From a bacterium HR27 (GTDB taxonomy: Bacteria; Chloroflexota; Chloroflexia; Thermomicrobiales; Thermomicrobiaceae), in assembly GCA_002898975.1 (NCBI GenBank), contig BEID01000047.1, positions 1-7,993 of the forward strand: DNA of 7,993 nucleotides, read 5' to 3'. Under the pieces are notes generated by a model that did no database searches, was not told where the DNA came from, and saw nothing but the letters and a program-made list of their open reading frames with translations. Each line of letters starts with the position of its first letter. The first letter of the stretch is position 1. Shown here one piece after another: positions 1 through 5,698 of this stretch. The translations under genes were made by a program, and so were the position numbers.

Positions 1-165
1 TCCCGGTGGGTGAGTCAACGGGTGCTCGGCGAATCACGCGACGACCTCCGCGAGTGGATCGTCCGCCAGGCCAGCGTCGCTGAATACCGGCGCGCCACGC
101 TGGAAGCGCTCGCCTTCCTCACCTGGCTCAAGCGGTTCGCCGAAGCCGAACTCGTGAAGGAGTGA
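1..165 (+). CDS. cmr5: Cmr5, C-terminal end (5'-truncated by window)
   Basis: Frame 1 is open from the first base to a TGA at 163-165, giving 54 residues that end in EYRRATLEALAFLTWLKRFAE followed by AELVKE. An alpha-helical tail with a TxEALAxLxWLKRFAEA pattern is what I recall for the Cmr5 small subunit of type III-B CRISPR complexes. Cmr5 is a small all-helical protein that stacks along the Cmr filament next to Cmr4 and helps hold target RNA. The following gene is a clear cmr6 starting 4 nt after this stop, and cmr5-cmr6 is a usual gene order, so context supports the call. The N-terminal half lies outside the window. The fragment is too short for certainty from sequence alone. A Csm2-like small subunit is the main alternative, but the Cmr-type neighbour argues against it. 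Confidence 0.75.
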   Translation, partial: SRWVSQRVLGESRDDLREWIVRQASVAEYRRATLEALAFLTWLKRFAEAELVKE

Positions 166-169
166 GCCG

Positions 170-1117
170 ATGCGCGAACGACCACGACCCGACCAGCCAC
201 GCGGGAACGGTCGCCCACCCCACCGCGGTGCTGGACGGCCGCCGGGGGATGGACGATCCGGCCCACCGCGCGAGCGCGATCGGTCAGCGGCACGTCCCAG
301 TGAGGAGCGCGGCCGATCGCACCCGCTCCTCCCATCCGCCACGCGGACACTGTGGAACAACGCAGGCGACCGGGTGACGAACCCGGCGCTCCTCTTCGAC
401 CGCTTCGCTCCCGAAGATGCGGTGTTCGGCGACCGTACCGACGCGACACCGCGCCGCGACTTCCTGCGCGAGGTGATCGCATCAGCCGGGCGGCTCGCCG
501 CGAGCGCTCTCGCCGAGCAGATCCTGGCGCGCTGGGAGGCGACGGTGCGTGCCGCGGGAGCGCAGCCGTTTTCCGTCGAGCTCGAGTCTCGCCTGGTCAC
601 CGGCCTCGGTGCGCACGGTCCGCTCGAGATCGGCTTCCGCTTCGACCGGCTCGGCTTTCCCGTGCTGCCGGGGAGCGGCCTCAAGGGTGTCGCGCGCGCC
701 TACGCGCACCTCGTCGAGCGACGCGACGAGTCGGATCCCGACTTCCTCGCAATCTTCGGCCGCGTGCCCAGGTCGGGAGAAGCGCACGACGTCGGCCAGG
801 CCGGTGCGCTGGTCTTCTTCGATGCCTACCCCGAGCCGGGCTGGCGCCTGGAACTCGACGTGATGACGCCCCACTACCCGGACTATTACAGCGGGAAGGA
901 GCCACCGACCCCCTGGCAGAACCCGAACCCGATCACCTTTCTCGCCGTCGCGCCGGGTACGCGCTACCGGATCGCCATCGGGCTCCGCCAGGGAGCCAGC
1001 GATCCCGATGGTCGCCTGCGTGCGCTGGCGACAGAAAGGTTGCGGAGGGGACTGGCCCAGCTCGGTTTCGGGGCCAAGACGACCAGCGGCTACGGAGTCT
1101 TCCGGATCGGAGGGTGA
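170..1117 (+). CDS. cmr6: Type III-B CRISPR RAMP protein Cmr6
   Basis: This 315-aa protein is a Cas7-like RAMP subunit that caps the Cmr ribonucleoprotein near the 3' end of the crRNA. Visible family marks are NPALLFDRFA (from about residue 70), the RAMP loop PGSGLKG (167-173) followed by VARAYA, a central block containing ALVFFDAYP and DVMTPHYPDYYSG, and the glycine-rich C-terminal loop GAKTTSGYG (301-309). Start ATG 170 is chosen because AAGGAG at 157-162 sits 7 nt upstream and the gene follows the cmr5 stop by 4 nt. An in-frame GTG at 374 (V-T-N-P) would give about 248 aa but has no good ribosome-binding site, and the stretch just before it (HPLLPSATRTLW) looks Cmr6-like. The first ~55 residues are unusually rich in Arg, Pro and Gly and may be a disordered, RNA-contacting extension. 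The next gene begins 3 nt after the stop. Confidence 0.92.
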   Translation: MRERPRPDQPRGNGRPPHRGAGRPPGDGRSGPPRERDRSAARPSEERGRSHPLLPSATRTLWNNAGDRVTNPALLFDRFAPEDAVFGDRTDATPRRDFLREVIASAGRLAASALAEQILARWEATVRAAGAQPFSVELESRLVTGLGAHGPLEIGFRFDRLGFPVLPGSGLKGVARAYAHLVERRDESDPDFLAIFGRVPRSGEAHDVGQAGALVFFDAYPEPGWRLELDVMTPHYPDYYSGKEPPTPWQNPNPITFLAVAPGTRYRIAIGLRQGASDPDGRLRALATERLRRGLAQLGFGAKTTSGYGVFRIGG

Positions 1118-1120
1118 ACG

Positions 1121-2455
1121 GTGAGCCAGCCGGTGCGTCGCGTGCTCGTCCTCAACGTCGGGAAGCCGATGGACGGGAATGTCGCCGATCGTCCGGAAGC
1201 GTTCGCCTTGCGCGAAGCGCGGCCGGATTACGTCGTCTTCGTCTGCTCCCAGCCGGGCGACACCCAGACCGGGAGCCTCGACTTCGTCGACCAGTACGCG
1301 ACGCTGGCTGGCCTCGCGCCGGAGCAGTACGAGGTGCTCGCGCTTCCCGATCCCGATGACCTCGTCCGCTGCTACGAGGCGCTCGTCGCCCGGTTCGCTG
1401 ACCTCCGCCAGCGCTTCCCAGGCGCCGAACTCCTGGCCGACTATACCGCTGGGACCAAGTCGATGAGCGCGGCGCTCGTCCTCGCTGCGCTGGACAGCGA
1501 GGGTTCGCCCGAGGTGCAGCTCCGGCTGGTGCGCGGAGCGCGCGGTCGCCAGGCGACCGTCATCCCGGGCACGGAAAGTTTCGCGCCGGTCTCCGGCGTC
1601 CACGACGTGCGGGCGCGCCGCTTCCTCGGCCTCGCCCGGAGCGCCCTCGAGCGCTACGACTACGCCGAGGCAGCCGCGACGCTCGACGAGGCCATGCGCC
1701 GGGAACTCTCGCCGACACTGCGGAGCCAGCTCGAGCGAGCGCGCAACCTCTGCCGGGCTTTCGACGCATGGGACCGCTACGAGCTGCCAGCGGCGATCCG
1801 ACTGTTCGAGCTGTACCGCCGCGACTGGCACCGGCAGCTCGCAGTGCTCGAGCAGCTCCAGGGGGTGGTCGCTGCCTTCTCGCTGGTCGAGCAACCACCG
1901 ACCGACCAGCCGCGTCTGGCTGCGCTCGACCGGCTGCGCGATCCCTACCTCGCGGTCGAGGACGTGCTCTATAACGCCGAGCGTCGGGCTGCCCAGGCGC
2001 GATATGACGACGCCATGGCACGGGTGTACCGCGCGCTCGAGCTGCTCGTCCAGTTGCGCCTCTGGCTGGGGCACCGGATCGATACCGCTGACGTCGATCT
2101 CGCCCGAGTTCCTGAAGAGCGGCGTGCCCAGCTCGCAGCACGCGACCGTGGGAACGGGGTGGTGCGCCTCGCCCTCGTCCAGGCTTGGGATCTCCTGGCC
2201 GACCTGCCAGCCGAGCCGCTCGCCGATTGGCTCCGTGCCGAGCGCGGCCGGCTCCTCGACTGGACGAAGCACCGCAACGCGTCGCTGCTCGCGCACGGGT
2301 TCTCGCCGGTGACGGCGGCGATTTGGCAGCAGCACGGGCAGGCTGGTCTCGCGCTGTGCCGCGCCGGACTGGCCGAGCTCGCCGCGCGTCAGGTACGCCG
2401 GCCACTGCAGCACGGCCAGTTCCCCCGGTCGGAACTCCTGAACGGACTCGGCTAG
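1121..2455 (+). CDS. CRISPR-associated CARF-HEPN ribonuclease, Cas02710 (TIGR02710) type
   Basis: This 444-aa protein has an N-terminal Rossmann-like CARF domain (about 1-150): a beta strand VLVLNVGK, then FVCSQPGDTQTGS, and the signature DYTAGTKSM at 107-115, matching the DxTxGTKxM motif of Cas02710/Csm6-like CARF proteins. The middle (about 165-330) is predominantly helical. Near the C-terminus HRNASLLAHG carries R385, N386 and H392, an R-x6-H HEPN RNase motif. From family knowledge, such proteins bind cyclic oligoadenylate made by Cas10/Cmr2 on target recognition and then cut RNA non-specifically as dimers. The start is GTG 1121, 3 nt after the cmr6 stop, with GGAGGG at 1109-1114 as ribosome-binding site, so it is probably translated with cmr6. 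It is the last gene of the operon and palindromic repeats begin just downstream. Family assignment is from motifs; ligand ring size and RNase activity are inferred. Confidence 0.85.
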   Translation: MSQPVRRVLVLNVGKPMDGNVADRPEAFALREARPDYVVFVCSQPGDTQTGSLDFVDQYATLAGLAPEQYEVLALPDPDDLVRCYEALVARFADLRQRFPGAELLADYTAGTKSMSAALVLAALDSEGSPEVQLRLVRGARGRQATVIPGTESFAPVSGVHDVRARRFLGLARSALERYDYAEAAATLDEAMRRELSPTLRSQLERARNLCRAFDAWDRYELPAAIRLFELYRRDWHRQLAVLEQLQGVVAAFSLVEQPPTDQPRLAALDRLRDPYLAVEDVLYNAERRAAQARYDDAMARVYRALELLVQLRLWLGHRIDTADVDLARVPEERRAQLAARDRGNGVVRLALVQAWDLLADLPAEPLADWLRAERGRLLDWTKHRNASLLAHGFSPVTAAIWQQHGQAGLALCRAGLAELAARQVRRPLQHGQFPRSELLNGLG

Positions 2456-2495
2456 CGAGGTGCGGAACACAGTGTCCACCGGGCGACGCAGACCT

Positions 2496-2511
2496 GGAGC
2501 CCCTCGGCTCC
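2496..2511 (+). terminator. Weak hairpin after the Cmr operon
   Basis: GGAGCC (2496-2501), a CCTC loop and GGCTCC (2506-2511) form a 6-bp stem 40 bases after the CARF-HEPN stop. There is no T-run. The same bases resemble the left end of the second palindromic element found at 3168-3235, so this may be a repeat remnant rather than a dedicated terminator. Confidence 0.25.
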
Positions 2512-2525
2512 CTCTCCCACGGTCG

Positions 2526-2640
2526 CCCCTGTAGGGGCCACGCACGCGTGACCTGTCCGGCCCGAGACGGCCGGGAACCGAACCGCGGGTGGATACTCGT
2601 GCCTTCCGGTGCGCACGGGCGACGCACGCGTCGCCCCTAC
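2526..2640 (+). repeat. Composite palindromic unit 1
   Basis: This unit starts with CCCCTGTAGGGG and ends with CGTCGCCCCTAC. Its first palindrome is degraded (GCCACGCACGCGTGACC). The middle hairpin, GTCCGGCCCGAGACGGCCGG, is recognisable, and the closing GGGCGACGCACGCGTCGCCC is intact. Confidence 0.8.
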
Positions 2641-2712
2641 GGAAAAATCCGCGTCATGGTCTCCCAACGGCCACCTGCCGGTCACCCACCGGCCCCTCTC
2701 GACCACCGTCGT

Positions 2713-2819
2713 CCCTGTAGGGGTCAGGCGTGCCTGACCCAGCCGGGCCGTCAGGCCCGGGAACGAACCACGTACCCGCTCCTTCCGGCGTGGACGGGCG
2801 CGGCACGCCTCGCCCCTAC
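2713..2819 (+). repeat. Composite palindromic unit 2
   Basis: The left end is CCCTGTAGGGG. The first palindrome GGGTCAGGCGTGCCTGACCC and the middle hairpin CCGGGCCGTCAGGCCCGG are intact. The right palindrome is a variant, GGGCGCGGCACGCCTCGCCC, before CTAC. Confidence 0.85.
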
Positions 2820-2892
2820 GGAAACGACGTGTGATCCGTTACCGACGGTTACCGATGGTCTCCCGCTCGTAATCAGCTGACCACCGTCGAGT

Positions 2893-2998
2893 CCTGTATG
2901 GGGCGGGCGCGCCTGACCCGCCCGGCCCTGGCGGGCCGGGAACCGATACCGTTGCTGCGCCTTGCGGTGCGCACGGGCGACGCACGCGTCGCCCCTAC
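2893..2998 (+). repeat. Composite palindromic unit 3 (diverged left end)
   Basis: The left end is altered (CCTGTATGGGGCGGGCGCGC), so its first hairpin is weakened. The middle hairpin CCCGGCCCTGGCGGGCCGGG and the right palindrome GGGCGACGCACGCGTCGCCC are kept. It starts about 180 bp after unit 2. Confidence 0.8.
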
Positions 2999-3066
2999 GC
3001 GGGTGCGGTGGGTTGCCGACGCTGGTCTGCCTCATCGCCCACCGGCACCCGATCGACCACCATCGT

Positions 3067-3312
3067 CCCTGTAGGGGTCAGGCGTGCCTGACCCCGCCGG
3101 GCCGTCAGGCCCGGAAAACCGGGCCACGTTCCCACACAATCCTGCGTGGACGAGCGGCGCAGGCGATCGAGCCCCCGGGCCCCCTCTCCCGCACGGTGGG
3201 GGGCCGCGATAGCGGCAGGGGTGAGGGGTGTTCCACCGCGTGCGAAGATCTGGACGGCCGATTGCCGCGCCTCTCGGCGCGGATGGGCGACGCACGCGTC
3301 GCCCCTACAGGG
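3067..3312 (+). repeat. Composite palindromic unit 4, interrupted by another element
   Basis: The left half (CCCTGTAGGGG, then a perfect 10-bp-arm palindrome GGGGTCAGGCGTGCCTGACC plus CC, then GCCGGGCCGTCAGGCCCGG) is intact. The right half (GGGCGACGCACGCGTCGCCC at 3285-3304, ending CCCCTACAGGG) is also intact. They lie about 130 bp further apart than in other units, and the extra sequence contains the element at 3168-3235, which suggests insertion into a pre-existing unit. Confidence 0.75.
3168..3235 (+). repeat. Second palindromic element, full copy (CCCTCTCCC...GGTGAGGGG type)
   Basis: Sequence runs from GAGCCCCCGGGCCCCCTCTC through GGGGGGCCGCGATAGCGGC to GGGGTGAGGGGTGTT. Partial right-end copies occur at about 3320-3356, 3747-3783 and 3913-3944, and a left-end remnant at about 2497-2520. 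It resembles the CCCTCTCCC...GGGTGAGGG repeats scattered in many high-GC genomes. It is unrelated to the GTAGGGG units and appears to have inserted among them. Confidence 0.65.
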
Positions 3313-3356
3313 GGAACGGGTAGGGGCGCCGCGGGAGCAGCGGGGGTGAGGGGTGT
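3276..3356 (+). repeat. 81-bp duplicated block, copy 1 (mate at 3703-3783)
   Basis: The block contains the right palindrome GGGCGACGCACGCGTCGCCC, CCCCTACAGGG, and the right part of the second element up to GGGTGAGGGGTGT. It matches 3703-3783 with a single visible difference (GGGAGC here, GGTAGC there). The offset is 427 bp. Confidence 0.85.
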
Positions 3357-3361
3357 CCCCC

Positions 3362-3711
3362 GGGCGACGCACGCGTCGCCCCTACGCGCGTGTGGTCGGT
3401 TACCGACGGTCGCTCGTCGATCGCCCACCCGCACCCGTTGCCTACCGCCATCCCTGTAGGGGTCAGGCGTGCCTGACTCATCCGGCCCGACAGCGCCGGC
3501 ACGCATCGCCACCGTGCCGCGCCATCCGGCGCGGATGGGCGACGCACGCGTCGCCCCTACGCGCGTGTGGTCGGTTACCGACGGTCGCTCGTCGATCGCC
3601 CACCCGCAGCCGTTGCCTACCGCCATCCCTGTAGGGGTCAGGCGTGCCTGACCCATCCGGCCCGACAGGGCCGGCACGCGTCGCCACCGTGCCGCGCCAT
3701 CCGGCGCGGAT
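3362..3711 (+). repeat. 175-bp tandem duplication (two units)
   Basis: Bases 3362-3536 and 3537-3711 are direct tandem copies of 175 bp. Reading them side by side I find four differences (GCACCC/GCAGCC, GACTCA/GACCCA, CAGCGCC/CAGGGCC, GCATCG/GCGTCG), about 98% identity. A third partial unit begins at 3712 with the same GGGCGACGCACGCGTCGCCC. This is the youngest-looking part of the array. Confidence 0.93.
3452..3560 (+). repeat. Composite palindromic unit 5
   Basis: It runs from CCCTGTAGGGG to TCGCCCCTAC and lies across the junction of the 175-bp tandem duplication. The first palindrome has one change in its right arm (GACTC instead of GACCC). The middle hairpin reads CCGGCCCGACAGCGCCGG. Confidence 0.85.
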
Positions 3712-3739
3712 GGGCGACGCACGCGTCGCCCCTACAGGG
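3627..3739 (+). repeat. Composite palindromic unit 6, best-preserved ends
   Basis: This 113-bp unit has perfect 11-bp terminal inverted repeats, CCCTGTAGGGG (3627-3637) and CCCCTACAGGG (3729-3739). Inside are the GTCAGGC/GCCTGAC hairpin, CCGGCCCGACAGGGCCGG, and GGGCGACGC/GCGTCGCCC. No target-site duplication is visible next to the ends, and no transposase is encoded, so any mobility would have to be supplied in trans. Confidence 0.85.
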
Positions 3740-3783
3740 GGAACGGGTAGGGGCGCCGCGGTAGCAGCGGGGGTGAGGGGTGT
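3703..3783 (+). repeat. 81-bp duplicated block, copy 2 (mate at 3276-3356)
   Basis: Near-identical mate of the block at 3276-3356, overlapping the right end of composite unit 6. Its position after the 175-bp tandem copies fits unequal recombination between palindromic units. Confidence 0.85.
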
Positions 3784-3838
3784 TCAGGCCGATGCGGCGA
3801 TCATCGATTGGTGTCTTTCCGTGCCTCGCGGCGCGGAC

Positions 3839-3896
3839 GGGCGCGGCACGTCGCGCCGCTACACGGCAATTCGGGCGACGCACGCGTCGCCCCTAC
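3839..3896 (+). repeat. Two adjacent closing palindromes, first degenerate
   Basis: GGGCGCGGCACGTCGCGCCG followed by CTAC (3839-3862) is a degenerate closing palindrome. It is followed 10 bases later by an intact GGGCGACGCACGCGTCGCCC and CTAC (3873-3896). Neither has its left half nearby. Confidence 0.7.
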
Positions 3897-3947
3897 TGAG
3901 AAAACGTGGACGGGGTGCCGCGCCAGCCAGCCGGGGTGAGGGGTATC

Positions 3948-3981
3948 CCTGTGGACGCGGCACACCGCGCCCCTCCACAGG
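3948..3981 (+). repeat. Variant palindrome CCTGTGGA...TCCACAGG
   Basis: CCTGTGGA (3948-3955) pairs with TCCACAGG (3974-3981). Inside, CGCGG (3956-3960) pairs with CCGCG (3965-3969) around a CACA loop. The layout resembles a diverged or miniature version of the GTAGGGG/CCCCTAC units. Confidence 0.7.
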
Positions 3982-4050
3982 AAACAGGCTTGGCCGGTCG
4001 CCGATGGTCACCTGCCCATCGCCGACCGGCCCCTCTCGACCACCGTCATG

Positions 4051-4101
4051 CCTGTAGGGGTCAGGCCTGCGTGACCCGCTCGGGTCAGGCATACCTGACC
4101 C
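4051..4101 (+). repeat. Terminal pair of left-type palindromes
   Basis: CCTGTAGGGGTCAGGCCTGC then GTGACCC is followed at once by GGGTCAGG CATA CCTGACCC (4082-4101). This is two left-half palindromes in a row without the closing one, and it marks the right edge of the array. Between here and the next ribosome-binding site (4102-4221) I see no promoter that I would defend. Confidence 0.75.
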
Positions 4102-4221
4102 AGCCGCCCCGCCAGGGCCGGCAAAAGAACATGCGGTCGAGCCGAAACTGCCGACGCGCCTCGTCCGTTAGAAACAGTGGGTCGCTTCCCTTGGGGTCGC
4201 CGACCTCGGCATGAGGAATCC

Positions 4222-4229
4222 AAGGAGGG
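4222..4229 (+). promoter_or_regulatory. Ribosome-binding site fixing the deacetylase start
   Basis: AAGGAGGG lies 10 nt before GTG 4240. The longer in-frame alternative, GTG 4177, has no such motif and would place charged residues ahead of the signal peptide, so 4240 is preferred. Confidence 0.75.
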
Positions 4230-4239
4230 AGACGTCGCG

Positions 4240-5583
4240 GTGCGGTGGCTGGTCGGCCTGACGGTGCTCGGCCTCTTCGTCTCGCTCGCCGCTCGACCGC
4301 TCGAAGCAACGAGCGCTCAGGCGGCGCCGTCGATCGTGTATTTTCCGGCGACGGGCCACCATCTCGCCGAGCCGTTTCTCTCCTTTTGGCGCAGCCACGG
4401 TGGGCTCCGCATCTTCGGATACCCGCTCAGCGAGGCGCACGAGCGCGAGGGGCTGCTCGTCCAGTACTTCGAACGCGCTCGGATGGAAGCGCCATCGGGC
4501 TGCTGGGGACATGCTGACTGTCCGGTCCAGCTCACCCGTATCGCTGCACTCCTGACTGCTGGTCGGATCGACCCGGCGTTCGCACCGCTCTCCCTCCAAA
4601 CACCGCCACCCGAGACACCGCTCCGTCGCTTCTTCCCTGAGACTGGCCATTTTCTCTCGTATGGCTTCCTTCGTTTCTGGTTGCGGAACGGTGGACTGCC
4701 TGTCTTCGGCTACCCGATATCCGAAGAGTTGAGCGAGGTCGACCCGGTGACCGGGCAGACCTTGACGGTCCAGTACTTCGAGCGGGCCCGCTTCGAGTGG
4801 CACCCCGAGGCGCTCGGCACGCTCTGGGAAGTCCAGCTCGGCCGCCTGGGTGCCGAACTCGCCTTGCGCGACGGTATCGACACGAGGCCGGTTCCCCGGC
4901 AGGACGGCGTACCGGACTACGATCCGGCGCTCTTCCCGCGTTCCTTCCGCTTGCCGGTGCTCATGTACCACGACGTGGGCGAGCCGGCTGCCCGGTACCG
5001 CATCCCGCTCTGGCGACTCGAGCAACAGCTGGACTGGCTGCTCGCCAACGGCTACGTCACGATCTCGCTCGAGCAGGCCTTCGAAGCGTTGCTCGCTGAT
5101 GGTCCGCTCCCCGAACGGGCAATCGTCATCACGTTCGACGATGGCACACGCTCCCAGCTCGCCGCTGCCCGAGCGCTCGCCGTACGCAACATGACGGCGA
5201 CCTTTTTCGTCGTTCCTGGCCGGAGTGCGCTCGGACCAGCTGAGCTGCGTGAGCTTCGCACCATGGGGCACGAAATCGGCTCGCACTCCGTGACGCACCG
5301 TGCGCTCACCCGGCTCGACGACGGCGCGGTTCGCTGGGAAGCGCTCGCCAGCCGCCAGCAGCTCGAGGAGTGGCTCGGTGAGCCGGTGCGTTTCTTCGCC
5401 TATCCGGGTGGGGAATGGGACAGCCGCGTTGCTGCGATCGTCGCTTTGACGGGCTATCACGGAGCGATGGCAGCCTGGGGTGGGACACGCTGGACGCGCG
5501 AGCGACGCTGGGCCGAGCCACGGATCGAGATCGATGGTCGCTTCGCGCTCGACCGGTTCGCCTGGTACGTCGAACGCTTCTGA
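4240..5583 (+). CDS. Secreted polysaccharide deacetylase (NodB/CE4) with two N-terminal FPxTGH/FGYP repeats
   Basis: This is a 447-aa protein counted from GTG 4240. Residues 1-28 form a signal peptide (hydrophobic LVGLTVLGLFVSLAA, cleavage likely after SAQA), so it should act outside the membrane. Two repeats follow, about 33-83 and 131-191, each with FPxTGHxL, FLxFW, GGLxxFGYPxSE and a closing VQYFERARxE. They recall LGFP-like surface repeats and may bind cell-wall or other glycans. The catalytic domain (about 235-440) has TFDDG at 298-302 (base D300, metal ligand D301), HSVTH with ligands H349 and H353, and FAYPGG around Y388, so the CE4 metal site is complete. Expected activity is hydrolysis of N-acetyl groups on chitin-like or peptidoglycan sugars; the substrate is not readable from sequence. 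It appears monocistronic, with the palindrome array upstream and a strong hairpin downstream. Confidence 0.88.
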   Translation: MRWLVGLTVLGLFVSLAARPLEATSAQAAPSIVYFPATGHHLAEPFLSFWRSHGGLRIFGYPLSEAHEREGLLVQYFERARMEAPSGCWGHADCPVQLTRIAALLTAGRIDPAFAPLSLQTPPPETPLRRFFPETGHFLSYGFLRFWLRNGGLPVFGYPISEELSEVDPVTGQTLTVQYFERARFEWHPEALGTLWEVQLGRLGAELALRDGIDTRPVPRQDGVPDYDPALFPRSFRLPVLMYHDVGEPAARYRIPLWRLEQQLDWLLANGYVTISLEQAFEALLADGPLPERAIVITFDDGTRSQLAAARALAVRNMTATFFVVPGRSALGPAELRELRTMGHEIGSHSVTHRALTRLDDGAVRWEALASRQQLEEWLGEPVRFFAYPGGEWDSRVAAIVALTGYHGAMAAWGGTRWTRERRWAEPRIEIDGRFALDRFAWYVERF

Positions 5584-5616
5584 GCCGGTCTCTTCTCGAC
5601 CACGCTGCCGCGCGAA

Positions 5617-5652
5617 CACCGACCGGGCCACGACAAGGTGGCCCGGTCGGTG
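5617..5652. terminator. Perfect 15-bp hairpin between convergent genes
   Basis: CACCGACCGGGCCAC (5617-5631), a GACAAG loop, and the exact reverse complement GTGGCCCGGTCGGTG (5638-5652). It lies 34 nt after the deacetylase stop and 46 nt past the end of the hydratase gene on the other strand, so it could serve both. Neither side has a T-run, so efficiency as an intrinsic terminator is uncertain. Confidence 0.6.
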
Positions 5653-5698
5653 CCCATCCCTTCCCTCTCCCGCGTCGCGCGGTATCTGTGGGGAGTGT

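Larger units (their letters stand above)
2495..4101. repeat. Mosaic array of palindromic repeats (no coding genes)
   Basis: This 1.6-kb stretch is built from a composite unit that repeats six to nine times, some copies partial. Each unit opens with CCTGTAGGGGTCAGGCGTGC-type sequence, in which GGGGTCAGGC and GCCTGACCCC pair. It continues with a second hairpin (CCGGGCC GTCA GGCCCGG in the copy at 2743-2760). It closes with GGGCGACGCACGCGTCGCCC followed by CTAC, where 9-bp arms flank an AC loop. The closing palindrome starts near 2618, 2796, 2975, 3285, 3362, 3537, 3712 and 3873, and several steps are 175-179 bp. Flanking sequence such as TCTCGACCACCGTC (about 2697, 4035) is repeated too. The 175- and 179-bp periods are not multiples of 3, so the array is not a coding repeat. 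No tRNA, rRNA or protein gene was seen. Function is unknown. Confidence 0.9.

Noticed and set aside
482..2545. 687-aa minus-strand ORF opposite cmr6 and the CARF-HEPN gene
   Set aside because: It is the antisense shadow of two well-supported genes. High GC removes stop codons in that frame and the translation has no recognisable motif.
3105..3722. 205-aa minus-strand ORF and many smaller ORFs on both strands within the repeat array
   Set aside because: They translate palindromic repeats into recurring phrases such as GDACVA and RGQACLT, have no plausible ribosome-binding sites, and shift frame between units because the period is 175 or 179 bp. They are open only because GC content is high.
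2618..3896. CRISPR array made of the repeated GGGCGACGCACGCGTCGCCC sequence
   Set aside because: Intervals are about 75-180 bp instead of 30-45, the intervening DNA is itself repeated instead of unique, and the repeats are full palindromes with several other palindromes between them. The nearby cas genes make the idea tempting, but the architecture does not fit.
2495..4101. Integron attC array or plasmid iteron origin
   Set aside because: No integron core sites (GTTRRRY/RYYYAAC), no integrase, no gene cassettes, no DnaA boxes and no AT-rich stretch are visible in the window.
4177..4239. Longer N-terminus of the deacetylase from GTG 4177
   Set aside because: No ribosome-binding site precedes it, and it would add about 21 charged residues ahead of a normal signal peptide. 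GTG 4240 has AAGGAGGG at 10 nt.
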